Source: JAAYSA01 sp035367155
Lineage (GTDB): Bacteria; Bacillota_I; Bacilli_A; RFN20; CAG-826
NCBI GenBank assembly: GCA_035367155.1
Contig: DAOSJI010000011.1
Coordinates: 1-38,071, forward strand
Length of the DNA stretch: 38,071 bases
Reading direction: 5' to 3'
A program made the translations under genes and the position numbers. Shown piece after piece: positions 25,772-33,501 of this stretch. Numbering within the stretch: the stretch's first letter is position 1; every line of letters starts with the position of its first letter. Under the pieces are notes generated by a model. That model was given only the letters and a program-made list of their open reading frames with translations. It had not been told where the DNA came from and made no database searches.

Positions 25772-26558
25772 TTACATCAAGATTAATAGATATAGTATCA
25801 ATCCTTGTTGTAGCAAAGGTCTTCTTATCAATTTCAAGAATAACTCCATTAAAAATAGCAGGTCCATTTTTACGATACTCATAGTATGTTTTAGGATCAA
25901 ACCACATCTTATTAATTACGCTTTCTTTTTCTACACCAATGATACCCTCATTATCTCCACACATTCCAACATCACACATAAAACCAGTATGATTTTCTAA
26001 AATACGTGCATCATTAGTTTGAACATGTGTATGTGTACCTATAACAGCACTTACTTTACCAGCAAATAGCCAGCCAATTGCTTGTTTTTCACTTGTTGCT
26101 TCGCCATGAAGATCAACAATATGAATCATTGGTTCGCTTTTTTCGATTATCTCATTAATAGCAGCATATGGACTAATGATTCTATCTTTCATAAAAGCTT
26201 GAGTCAAAACATTACTAACACGTAATTTAGTTCCGTCCTTTGTTTTAAAGATTTTACTACCTTCACCAGGGTAATGTTCAACTAGGTTATATGGACGAAT
26301 AATTTCATTAGCATCTTCAATAAACAAGCGAATTTCTTCTTGATCGTCATAATGATTGCCTAATGTAATAACATCTATCCCAAATTCAATTAATTGTTCA
26401 TAATGCCGTTTATTTAGTCCACGACCATGGGTAGCGTTTTCTCCATTAGCAATAACGAAATCAATCGCACGTTCCTCCTTTAAAGTAGGAAGAACGTTTG
26501 CGACTGTTTTTCGGCCAAGTTGACCAACAATATCACCAATAAATAAGATGCGTATCAT
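25764..26558 (-). CDS. ymdB: YmdB-like calcineurin-type cyclic nucleotide phosphodiesterase
   Basis: A metallophosphoesterase of the TIGR00282 family. B. subtilis YmdB hydrolyses 2',3'-cyclic nucleotides and affects RNase Y and biofilm decisions. From the ATG at 26558 it is 264 residues, the usual family length. That start lies one base after the rny stop, whereas an upstream in-frame ATG (26591) would place 11 extra residues inside rny. Metal-site residues D9, E40-N41 and N68-H69 and the GTHTHVQTND motif are present. The family segment GNHTWD reads GNHYDD here. The start has no real SD, so translation probably couples to rny. Confidence 0.93.
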   Translation of the reverse strand: MIRILFIGDIVGQLGRKTVANVLPTLKEERAIDFVIANGENATHGRGLNKRHYEQLIEFGIDVITLGNHYDDQEEIRLFIEDANEIIRPYNLVEHYPGEGSKIFKTKDGTKLRVSNVLTQAFMKDRIISPYAAINEIIEKSEPMIHIVDLHGEATSEKQAIGWLFAGKVSAVIGTHTHVQTNDARILENHTGFMCDVGMCGDNEGIIGVEKESVINKMWFDPKTYYEYRKNGPAIFNGVILEIDKKTFATTRIDTISINLDVNE

Positions 26559-26559
26559 T

Positions 26560-28125
26560 TTATTTTGCGGTATCTGATGCTCGATATTCACGAATTACAT
26601 TAACTTTAATTTGACCGGGGTAGGTCATTTCACTTTCAATGCGTTCACGAATTTGACGAGCAAGATTTAATGTTGCTAAATCATCCATTTTTTCAGGAAC
26701 AACCATGACGCGAACTTCGCGACCTGATTGCATAGCAAATGAAGTTTGAACTCCTTCGTAGCTATTGCAAATTTCTTCTAATTTTTCAATACGTTTAATA
26801 TAGTTTTCAAGTGTTTCACTTCTTGCACCAGGTCTTGCAGCACTTAATGTATCTGCTGCAATAACTAGGTATGAATAAATAAAACTTGGTTCTTTATCTT
26901 CATGATGAGATTCAATTGCATCAAGAACATAATCTGGTTCACCAAATTTGCGGGCTAGACGGGCACCAACTTCAACGTGACTTCCTTCAAGTTCGAAGTC
27001 AGCAGCTTTACCAATATCGTGCATTAAGCCTGCTCTTTTTGCAATTAGAGGGTCAAGCCCAAGTTCACTAGCCATAATTCCAGCAAGATGAGCAACTTCT
27101 AAAGAATGCTTATAAGCGCTTTGACCATAGCTTGTTCTATATTTCAAACGCCCAATAAATTTAATAAGTTCCTTGTGGATGTTTGGTAGGCCTAATTCAA
27201 AAACAGCTTCTTTACCTGCTTTTATGATAACTTCATCTAATTCAGTCCGTACTTTTTCGATTACTTCTTCGATTCTACTAGGTTGTATACGGCCATCTTT
27301 GATTAAAACTTCAAGAGCACGTCTAGCAATTTCGCGTCTAATTGGGTCAAAACAACTAACAGTAATAACTTCCGGTGTGTCATCAACTAAAATATCGACA
27401 CCTAGTAATTGTTCCAAAGTTCTGATATTTCGGCCTTCACGACCAATAATACGACCCTTCATTTCATCATTTGGAAGTTCAACGACTGAAAGCGTCCTTT
27501 CAGTTGTTACTTCTTGTGAATAACGTGCCATTGACATCGCTAAAAGCTCTCGTGCTTTGTCGTTACACATAAGTTCAGCTTCTTCTTCACGATTTTTAAT
27601 ATAAGCAGCAAGTTCTTTGCTTATTTTTACTTCGACTCGCTTAAAAAGTTCATCACGTGCTTCATTAGTAGACATTGCCGCGACTTTTTCTAACTCTTTT
27701 GTACTTGAATCGATTTTTTCTTGAAGTTCAATTTCCCGTTTATCAAGAAATTGTAGCTTCTTATTGTAATTTTCTTTTTGGGCGTCAAGACTTTGTTCTT
27801 TACTCATAAGAGCGAAGTCTTTGCGATCGAGCGCTTTTTCGCGCTCATTGATTTGTTTTTGTGTTTCTTGTAATTCTTGTTTCTTTTCTTTAATTTCTTT
27901 ATCAGCTTCGACCTTTGCTTCATACATTAATTGTTTAGCGTCAATTTCAGCGTTTTTTAACATGTGCTTAACTTTAATTTCAGCATCTTCAGTAATTTTA
28001 GCAGCAAGCTTAGTCGCTCGTTTAGCTTTTAAGGCAGGGACAAGAAAGATTATTAGTGCAGCAAGCCCTGCTCCGACTAAGAAAAAAAGAATAGAAAACA
28101 GAATGATTGATCCTTCTGTTGTCAT
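26560..28125 (-). CDS. rny: Ribonuclease Y
   Basis: The membrane-anchored endoribonuclease that starts mRNA decay in Firmicutes. The 521-residue protein has one N-terminal membrane segment (about 8-30), a long charged coiled coil (about 35-190), a KH domain (IGREGRNIRTLE, about 220-280) and an HD domain with the HD pair in LMHDIGKA. The SD AAAGGAAA precedes the ATG. It has a leader of about 160 bases with two nested inverted repeats downstream of an extended -10 promoter. The order rny-ymdB is conserved in Bacilli. Confidence 0.97.
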   Translation of the reverse strand: MTTEGSIILFSILFFLVGAGLAALIIFLVPALKAKRATKLAAKITEDAEIKVKHMLKNAEIDAKQLMYEAKVEADKEIKEKKQELQETQKQINEREKALDRKDFALMSKEQSLDAQKENYNKKLQFLDKREIELQEKIDSSTKELEKVAAMSTNEARDELFKRVEVKISKELAAYIKNREEEAELMCNDKARELLAMSMARYSQEVTTERTLSVVELPNDEMKGRIIGREGRNIRTLEQLLGVDILVDDTPEVITVSCFDPIRREIARRALEVLIKDGRIQPSRIEEVIEKVRTELDEVIIKAGKEAVFELGLPNIHKELIKFIGRLKYRTSYGQSAYKHSLEVAHLAGIMASELGLDPLIAKRAGLMHDIGKAADFELEGSHVEVGARLARKFGEPDYVLDAIESHHEDKEPSFIYSYLVIAADTLSAARPGARSETLENYIKRIEKLEEICNSYEGVQTSFAMQSGREVRVMVVPEKMDDLATLNLARQIRERIESEMTYPGQIKVNVIREYRASDTAK

Positions 28126-28289
28126 AATTTTTTTCCTTTCAAAGACATTATTTATGTATTCAAGTGATCGTTATTCTTAACTAAAAAGATATGCCTAAAC
28201 ACCTATAGTGCAATAAATTTTATATGTAACTCTCCTAGGAGAGAAATGAAACATTAAATAAATGTTTAGGGTAATTCAATGAATACATT

Positions 28290-28344
28290 TTAATTATAAC
28301 AAAATTTTGTCAATAATAAAGAAGGTTAAGAAAAATTCTTTGTT
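28290..28344. repeat. 55-bp duplication at scaffold gap, left copy
   Basis: Identical base for base to 28445-28499 on the other side of the N run. This is an unresolved contig overlap rather than a biological repeat. Confidence 0.95.
28293..28301 (-). promoter_or_regulatory. Extended -10 promoter of rny
   Basis: TGTTATAAT on the - strand is an extended -10 element. A TTGACA lies at 28313-28308, but only nine bases separate it from the -10, so it is not a usable -35 for this site. The palindrome ACAAAATTTTGT (28299-28310) overlaps the element and could be an operator. The start site would be near 28286. Confidence 0.6.
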
Positions 28345-28444
28345 NNNNNNNNNNNNNNNNNNNNNNNNNNNNNNNNNNNNNNNNNNNNNNNNNNNNNNNN
28401 NNNNNNNNNNNNNNNNNNNNNNNNNNNNNNNNNNNNNNNNNNNN
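28345..28444. other. Scaffold gap of 100 N (false gap)
   Basis: Exactly 100 N placed between two contig ends that share 55 identical bases. The true sequence most likely has one copy of the 55 bases and no gap. Confidence 0.95.
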
Positions 28445-28499
28445 TTAATTATAACAAAATTTTGTCAATAATAAAGAAGGTTAAGAAAAATTCTTTGTT
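28445..28499. repeat. 55-bp duplication at scaffold gap, right copy
   Basis: Second copy of the sequence at 28290-28344. It includes the 5' arm (as read on the + strand) of the recA terminator. Confidence 0.95.
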
Positions 28500-28510
28500 G
28501 TTAAACAAAG
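28486..28510 (-). terminator. Terminator of recA
   Basis: On the - strand CTTTGTT (28510-28504) pairs with AACAAAG (28499-28493) around a four-base loop, followed by AATTTTT. It is an AT-rich but well-formed intrinsic terminator 37 bases after the recA stop. Confidence 0.75.
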
Positions 28511-28546
28511 TAGTAATTATTTTAAGTAAATATAAAATATTAAATT

Positions 28547-29536
28547 TTATTTATTTTTAGTCAATTTTAAGACTAATTCTTCATATAATTCGGGTCTTTC
28601 CCTTAAAAAGCGTTGAGCAGCATCTCTGCCTTGACCCATTTTTTCACCATTAATCTCGTACCAAGATCCACTCTTTTTAATTAAGCCATGACTAACGCCT
28701 AAATCAAGTGCTTCTCCAAGACGATTAATTCCTTTACCATAAATAATATCGACATCACATGTTCTAAAAGGTGGAGCAACTTTGTTTTTTACCACTCTAA
28801 TTCTAGCGACATTACCTATTTGTTTAGCACCGTCTTTAATTTGTTCACCTCTTCTTATATCAATGCGAATTGATGAATAAAACTTTAGTGCTCTTCCACC
28901 TGTAGTCGTTTCAGGATTTCCATAAAAAATACCTACTTTTTCACGTAATTGATTAATAAAGATGATTGTGCACTCTGCTTTGTTTAAAACTCCTGCTAAT
29001 TTTCTCATCGCTTTAGACATAAGACGAGCTTGTAAACCAACTTGATTGTCGCCCATCTCTCCATCAAGTTCTGCTTGAGGAACAAGAGCTGCAACACTAT
29101 CAACAATAACTAAATCAATCGCGCCACTTGCTGCTAACATTTCAACAATTTCAAGCGCTTGTTCGCCAGAATCAGGTTGAGATAATATTAATTCGCTTGT
29201 ATTTACACCTAAATTTGCTGCATAAATGGGGTCAATTGAATGTTCTGCATCTACAAACGCCGCACGACCACCCTTTTTCTGACACTCTGCAATTGCATGT
29301 AAAGCTAGTGTTGTTTTGCCACTACTTTCTGGACCAAATATTTCAATAATTCTTCCCTTTGGATAACCACCAACACCAAGAGCTTCATCTAAAAGAAGCG
29401 AACCGCTCGATATTACATCAACATCAAGAGCTTGGCGTTCGCCTAACTTCATTACTGTGCCGCGCCCATAAGTTTTTTCAATTTCCTTAAGCGCTTCATC
29501 TAGTGCTTTAGTTTTTTTCTCTTCGTTTTTTGCCAT
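28547..29536 (-). CDS. recA: Recombinase RecA
   Basis: The strand-exchange protein for homologous recombination and SOS induction. The 329-residue protein has Walker A GPESSGKT (about 69-76), Walker B LVIVDSVAAL, the L1 and L2 DNA-binding loops (GEMGDNQVGLQARLMS and the segment ending NPETTTGGRALKFYSS) and FINQLREKVG. The normally conserved EHALDP segment reads EHSIDP. The acidic C-terminal tail found in many RecA proteins is short. The SD AGGAGGG is followed by a T-rich spacer. No LexA-type box was recognised upstream. It lies downstream of cinA as in B. subtilis. Confidence 0.98.
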   Translation of the reverse strand: MAKNEEKKTKALDEALKEIEKTYGRGTVMKLGERQALDVDVISSGSLLLDEALGVGGYPKGRIIEIFGPESSGKTTLALHAIAECQKKGGRAAFVDAEHSIDPIYAANLGVNTSELILSQPDSGEQALEIVEMLAASGAIDLVIVDSVAALVPQAELDGEMGDNQVGLQARLMSKAMRKLAGVLNKAECTIIFINQLREKVGIFYGNPETTTGGRALKFYSSIRIDIRRGEQIKDGAKQIGNVARIRVVKNKVAPPFRTCDVDIIYGKGINRLGEALDLGVSHGLIKKSGSWYEINGEKMGQGRDAAQRFLRERPELYEELVLKLTKNK

Positions 29537-29554
29537 TAAAAAACACCCTCCTAA

Positions 29555-30040
29555 TTAAAGGTTGGCAGAAGAATAGTCAATAAGAACTCTTTTTATCATT
29601 TCCCAGCCTTTTTCAATGGCCTGTTTTCTAATGCTATTTCGTGTTCCTTGGAAATTATAAAATTCTACAATTGCTAAATCTTTGTATGCCAAAGCAATAT
29701 AAATATCACCTACTGGCTTATTTTCTTGTACAGTTGGTCCAGCATTTCCAGTAAAAGCGATACAATAATCAACATCAAGAATTTTTTGCCCGTTTTTAGC
29801 CATCGCTAAAGCAGTTTTTCCTGAAACTACTCCATATTGTTTAATAAGTCCAGAATCCACTTTTGCAACTTCTTCCTTCACGGAAGTAGCATAAGTAACT
29901 AAAGAACCCTTAAAAACGCGTGATGCACCTTTGATATCAACAGCAGAACTTGCAAATAAGCCACCTGTAACAGATTCAACTGCACCAAGAGTAAGTTGTT
30001 GATCTAATAGGTGTAATAAAATTAAATGTTTATTTTTCAT
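29555..30040 (-). CDS. CinA C-terminal domain protein (nicotinamide-nucleotide amidohydrolase type)
   Basis: A 161-residue protein consisting only of the CinA/PncC domain, which deamidates nicotinamide mononucleotide in pyridine nucleotide recycling. Recognised by AVESVTGGLFASSAVDIKGAS near the N-terminus and IAFTGNAGPT in the middle. The N-terminal molybdopterin-binding-like (COG1058) domain present in B. subtilis CinA is absent, and no remnant is seen because pgsA ends within this gene's start. It overlaps pgsA by 11 bases and precedes recA by 18, the conserved pgsA-cinA-recA order. Confidence 0.92.
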   Translation of the reverse strand: MKNKHLILLHLLDQQLTLGAVESVTGGLFASSAVDIKGASRVFKGSLVTYATSVKEEVAKVDSGLIKQYGVVSGKTALAMAKNGQKILDVDYCIAFTGNAGPTVQENKPVGDIYIALAYKDLAIVEFYNFQGTRNSIRKQAIEKGWEMIKRVLIDYSSANL

Positions 30041-30662
30041 TTTCTTCCCCCCTCAAAACATTAATGTTTTGTACAATATATATAATTCCGCTTAAAAGCG
30101 ACACTAATGCTGCTAGATAAATTAAAATAATACTTACATATCCTTTATCACCATAAAGAAGTGAAAAAGGCCAATCATTTAAGAGAAAAAGACCAATTGC
30201 TACCATTTGAAGAACGGTTTTGATTTTTCCAAAAATATTAGCAGCCATAACGATTTTTTTAGTCGCTGCTACAAGTCGTAGCCCGTCAACGATTAAATCG
30301 CGCGCAATCATAACAAGCACAGCTACAACCGGCATTGCAAGTTGATTAGAACCGTATGCTGCAGTAGCATGCGGAACTAATAAAATAATTAAAAGTCCAT
30401 TAACTAATAATTTATCTGCAATTGGATCCATGAATTTACCATAATCAGTAATTAAATTATGTTTTCTTGCTAAATATCCATCGAAAAAATCCGAGATAGA
30501 AGCCAGCAAAAACAAGATGAATGCTGCAAAATAGACACTATTTACTTCTCCAAAAATATAAGGGACTGTAATATTAAATAATTGGTACGGAAAAAGAAGT
30601 AAGCCAATAATAATTACGGCTAGTACCATTCTTGCAGTTGTAATTTTGTTTGGTAAATTCAT
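30030..30662 (-). CDS. pgsA: CDP-diacylglycerol-glycerol-3-phosphate 3-phosphatidyltransferase
   Basis: The committed step of phosphatidylglycerol synthesis at the membrane. The 210-residue protein has the complete CDP-alcohol phosphotransferase motif, from DFFDGYLAR to GKFMDPIADK (DG..AR........G...D...D), and about six membrane segments. The glycerol-3-phosphate product made by GpsA (36943-37941) is a precursor. The SD AAAGGAAATAAG lies right after the 3' end of rnpB, with no terminator between them. Confidence 0.96.
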   Translation of the reverse strand: MNLPNKITTARMVLAVIIIGLLLFPYQLFNITVPYIFGEVNSVYFAAFILFLLASISDFFDGYLARKHNLITDYGKFMDPIADKLLVNGLLIILLVPHATAAYGSNQLAMPVVAVLVMIARDLIVDGLRLVAATKKIVMAANIFGKIKTVLQMVAIGLFLLNDWPFSLLYGDKGYVSIILIYLAALVSLLSGIIYIVQNINVLRGEENEK

Positions 30663-30681
30663 CTTATTTCCTTTTGGTGAG

Positions 30682-31024
30682 TATCGATCCTATAAGCCAT
30701 GTTCTGTCGTGGATAATTATTTATCTATGTTTTCACATACGACGCTAGGTTCATTTCCCTATTGCCGTTTCCCTTACCAAATTTAGGTTTCTCGTTTGTG
30801 GGGTTTACCGCGTTCCACCCTAAGCGTTTCCACTTAGGCTCCGTCACTGTGGCACTTTCAGAAGGTTAACCATATCAGTTGACTTAGGCTTTCCTTCGCC
30901 GTTAGGGACTCCTCCCTACCTAACGTTATTTTTTCCGTTAGCACAATCACTACGAGCATCGCAGCTCGTACGAGCATGGACTTTCCTCTAATAGCTAAAC
31001 TACCAGCAATTATCCAGATCGATA
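30682..31024 (-). ncRNA. rnpB: RNase P RNA
   Basis: The catalytic RNA that trims tRNA 5' leaders. Conserved blocks are GAGGAAAGTCC (30988-30978, CR I / P4 strand) and ACAGAACATGGCTTATAG near the 3' end (CR V / P4 strand). The ends were set by the P1 helix, where TATCGATC (31024-31017) pairs with GATCGATA (30689-30682). The RNA is about 343 bases. The internal GGTAAACCCCA and GGAACGCGG-like segments fit an RNase P core. It starts three bases after the gpsB stop codon and ends 19 bases before the pgsA start. No separate promoter or terminator was found. The gpsB-rnpB order is conserved in B. subtilis. Confidence 0.95.
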
Positions 31025-31027
31025 GTT

Positions 31028-31390
31028 TTATTTAATTTTGTTAGGGTCAATTCCTAGTGACCATAATTTCTTTTCGTAGGCACTGATTCTTTTAATTAAA
31101 TCAAGATTTTGTCCTGTTTGTTGACTAAGTTTTTCATAGCCGCTGACTTTATCTTTTTCACTTTGAAGAAGCGCTTCTAGTGTTGTACATCTTGCATAAA
31201 GGCGGTCAACCTCTTTTTTTTGTGCATTTGCTTTCTTTTCTTCTTCTTTTTTTGCCGCTTCAATCAATGTGTAGTCTGCAATAACAAGATCAAGAAATTC
31301 ATCAACTTCTAAAGGGTCATAACCTTTAACATTCGGTGTAAATTTTTGAGCATAAATCTTATCAGAAGTTAAGTTTAATTTCTTATCCAT
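31028..31390 (-). CDS. gpsB: GpsB/DivIVA-family cell division protein
   Basis: A 120-residue protein with the DivIVA N-terminal lipid-binding domain pattern (QKFTPNVKGYDPLEVDEFLDLVIADY, about residues 15-40, quoted in part: GYDPLEVDEFLD), a central coiled coil, and a C-terminal helical segment. Length and position beside rnpB match B. subtilis ypsB/gpsB rather than the longer divIVA. GpsB links division to cell-wall synthases. The SD AGGTAGG precedes the ATG, and an extended -10 promoter lies at 31407-31415. Confidence 0.88.
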   Translation of the reverse strand: MDKKLNLTSDKIYAQKFTPNVKGYDPLEVDEFLDLVIADYTLIEAAKKEEEKKANAQKKEVDRLYARCTTLEALLQSEKDKVSGYEKLSQQTGQNLDLIKRISAYEKKLWSLGIDPNKIK

Positions 31391-31404
31391 TGCCTACCTC
31401 GTTA

Positions 31405-31426
31405 GTATTATAACATAATATGTTAT
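31405..31426 (-). promoter_or_regulatory. gpsB promoter with overlapping palindrome
   Basis: On the - strand TGTTATAAT (31415-31407) is an extended -10 element inside ATTATGTTATAATAC, identical over 15 bases to the superoxide reductase promoter. An inverted repeat, ATAACATA / TATGTTAT with a one-base centre (31410-31426), covers the upstream half of the element and could be an operator. It would drive gpsB-rnpB-pgsA-cinA-recA. Confidence 0.65.
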
Positions 31427-31465
31427 TTAGCAATTTTATAAACTTATTTTTTTGACAATTTTGTC

Positions 31466-31494
31466 AAAAAGAAAAGACTTAATTAGTCTTTTCT
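31466..31494 (-). terminator. Terminator of the unknown lipoprotein-like gene
   Basis: A perfect 10-bp stem AGAAAAGACT (31470-31479) with AGTCTTTTCT (31485-31494), five-base loop, followed on the - strand by TTTTT. It lies 28 bases after the stop at 31523. Just beyond it is the inverted repeat TTGACAA / TTGTCAA (31452-31467). Confidence 0.88.
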
Positions 31495-31522
31495 AAAACC
31501 GCAAAAGATTTTCAATATTTTA

Positions 31523-33330
31523 TTAAGTGGTCGTGATAATAATTTCTGATTGACTTTCAATAAATACTAGATGTTCGGGGAGGTTATCCCTATTAGTAAC
31601 AAAAGCAATTTCATGGCCGTAGCGATAACCTGTTTCAAGGCGTTGAAAAATTTTAATAATCCTAGTGTAAACATCTACTTGTTCGCCATTATATGTAATA
31701 GTTATCGTATTAAAGTTAACCTGACAACAATTATAAGTATCGATATTAGGATCATAGGTATGTGTTTGGTAGAAAAGATATTCTTCTATTCCAGTATCAT
31801 AGGCATAAACAATTTGTTCTGCTCTTTGAAGTGGATCAAACGAACGATATTCACAGAAATAAAATTCATCTAATTGTTTTGCCTGCTGATAAGTATAAGT
31901 ATTACCATTCATTAAAATTGTAAATTTGTTATCTCCTAACGCGGTAGCATCAAAACCTCTTGTTTCATTTAATTCTACCCATACATTAGGCTCACTTTCT
32001 GTCATAATTTGTGTTGTTGTTGCTTCAATTGTCCAGCCTTCCTTAATATGATAAGGAGATACATAAACATAAGGAATGTATGTTACACCTTCTAGTATCA
32101 TTAAATCATTTTCTAAATCATGAACTAAAGTAACTTCTTCACGAAATGTTCCATCTTGGGTTTCTTTTACAAGTTCACCTTCAAAAACGATTTGAGAGGA
32201 ACAAACACTTACAACATAAAGTGTACTCCAAGACGGGTTAGCTATCGCACTACTTTCCCGCCAACATAGACTGATTGTTCTACTGTTTGGTTGTCCAATA
32301 ACATCCATACGAGGGTATTTTGTCTCATTATCAACATAGTAATAATTATCAATCTCATAGTCTTCTGGGGTAACAGGTTTAGGTGCTTCAATATTAATTT
32401 CTGGGAATCTACCGCCGTTTATCATTTGTCNNNNNNNNNNNNNNNNNNNNNNNNNNNNNNNNNNNNNNNNNNNNNNNNNNNNNNNNNNNNNNNNNNNNNN
32501 NNNNNNNNNNNNNNNNNNNNNNNNNNNNNNGGTTTAGGTGCTTCAATATTAATTTCTGGGAATCTACCGCCGTTTATCATTTGTCTATACATATTGTATT
32601 CTTCATAAAGCCCTTCTAGTAAAGGTTCATAATACTCAACGCTAATCTGATATAGCCCATCATCCCATCCTGAAACATCGATTGTTCCGTTAGTTGTTGT
32701 TGTAATGTGCCGAAACATACGTCCCGCAGTTTCATTAATTATTTCAAATTGATATTTTTCTACTGGCCAATTAGTTGAAAAATCATAAGTTAGTGTACTT
32801 TCTTCGCTATTATAAGAGAGCGTGCCGCTAAACTCATTATGATAAAACCCAACTGTAACAGTATCCGTAAGAGGATAATAATCTTCACTTGCAACCGGAA
32901 TTATAGTTGTATTTATCAAAGTAGGATTACTACTATATACCGGATATCCATACTGATGTAAATCAATAGGATCTCCAGATGTATAATCATCAACATCTAA
33001 AATTGGCATCATTCCATCTTCCGTTTCTTCTGTAAGACTTAAGCGATAATGAGTTGCATTTTCATCACCAGTGAATTCAACAAATAAAACTGCTCTAATT
33101 ATATCTATTGATGTAATTTCTGCCCTAACTGTAGGACCATCTGGAATTTCAGGATCATCTGGAATTTCAGGATCATCTGGAATTTCAGTTTGACTCGTAT
33201 TCATATTCGTACCTATAGAGTTAGAATCATTATTGTCGCTTGATGGTAAAAAAGGAAAGCGACACGAACACCTAGATAGATTAAACATTAAGGAAATTAA
33301 AATAGTTGTTAATATTTTCTTATTATTCAT
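31523..33330 (-). CDS. Secreted or lipoprotein-like protein of unknown function (interrupted by a false scaffold gap)
   Basis: I do not recognise this protein. The sequence appears as two reading frames because 100 N and a duplicated 55-bp contig end (32376-32430 and 32531-32585) lie inside it. Collapsing one copy and the N gives a single in-frame gene of 1653 bases, 550 residues. The N-terminus is a signal peptide, but its Cys context (LSRCSC, Arg before the first Cys) is not a good lipobox, so lipidation is uncertain. A linker with a tandem IPDDPE repeat (33139-33188) follows. The rest is Tyr-, Thr- and Asn-rich with probable beta-sandwich segments and several Cys. It starts with a strong SD (GAGGAGAAG) and has its own terminator. 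It may be a surface protein. Confidence 0.7.
32376..32430. repeat. 55-bp duplication at second scaffold gap, left copy
   Basis: Identical to 32531-32585. It encodes the same peptide segment (MINGGRFPEINIEAPK) in the same frame on both sides of the N run, showing an unresolved contig overlap. Confidence 0.96.
32431..32530. other. Second scaffold gap of 100 N (false gap)
   Basis: Exactly 100 N between two copies of a 55-bp sequence inside one reading frame. Removing the N and one copy restores the frame. Confidence 0.96.
32531..32585. repeat. 55-bp duplication at second scaffold gap, right copy
   Basis: Second copy of 32376-32430. The gene is read through this copy first, as it is on the - strand. 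Confidence 0.96.
33139..33188 (-). repeat. 18-bp tandem repeat encoding IPDDPE
   Basis: Two full copies and one 14-base partial copy of an 18-base unit (ATCTGGAATTTCAGGATC on the + strand). It encodes a proline- and acid-rich linker between the signal peptide and the first domain. As the unit is a multiple of three, copy number could vary without a frameshift. Confidence 0.9.
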
Positions 33331-33486
33331 AAACTTCTCCTCTTACCCTCATTAAAGTACAAAATTTCATTAATGTCTACCTTTTATTTAGGTCCTTAAA
33401 ACAAATGAGTTCATATGTTTTTTTAAAATTTTATTTTAAATTATGATTTTAAGACCCTTTTTATAGTAAATTTTTCTAGGAGCCGT

Positions 33487-33492
33487 TATAAT
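33487..33492 (+). promoter_or_regulatory. -10 element placed for a leaderless transcript (exonuclease gene)
   Basis: A perfect TATAAT ends nine bases before the ATG at 33502, so transcription would start within one to three bases of the start codon. No SD lies at a working distance (AGGAG at 33478-33482 is 19 bases away and upstream of the predicted start site). No clear -35 box. Confidence 0.55.
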
Positions 33493-33501
33493 AAAAAAGA
33501 T

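Larger units (their letters stand above)
28126..28546 (-). other. rny leader and recA-rny intergenic region (no gene)
   Basis: This 421-base stretch holds no credible gene. From right to left on the - strand it contains the recA terminator (28486-28510), a false 100-N gap flanked by a 55-bp duplication, the rny promoter (28293-28301) and a structured leader. In the leader CCTAAACA (28194-28201) can pair with TGTTTAGG (28263-28270), enclosing the self-complementary CTCTCCTAGGAGAG (28230-28243). Without the gap and the duplicate copy the region is about 266 bases. Confidence 0.7.

Noticed and set aside
28308..28313. TTGACA as the -35 box of the rny promoter
   Set aside because: It is only nine bases from the TATAAT, too close for a standard promoter. 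The extended -10 was used instead.
28290..28499. 55-bp direct repeats as a biological repeat or insertion target duplication
   Set aside because: Both copies abut a 100-N run, and the same length recurs at the second gap, which is the mark of an assembly overlap.
31035..31050. TTGACC inside the end of gpsB as an rnpB promoter
   Set aside because: The sequence 17 bases downstream (AACTAT) is a poor -10, and its start site would fall inside P1 of the RNA.
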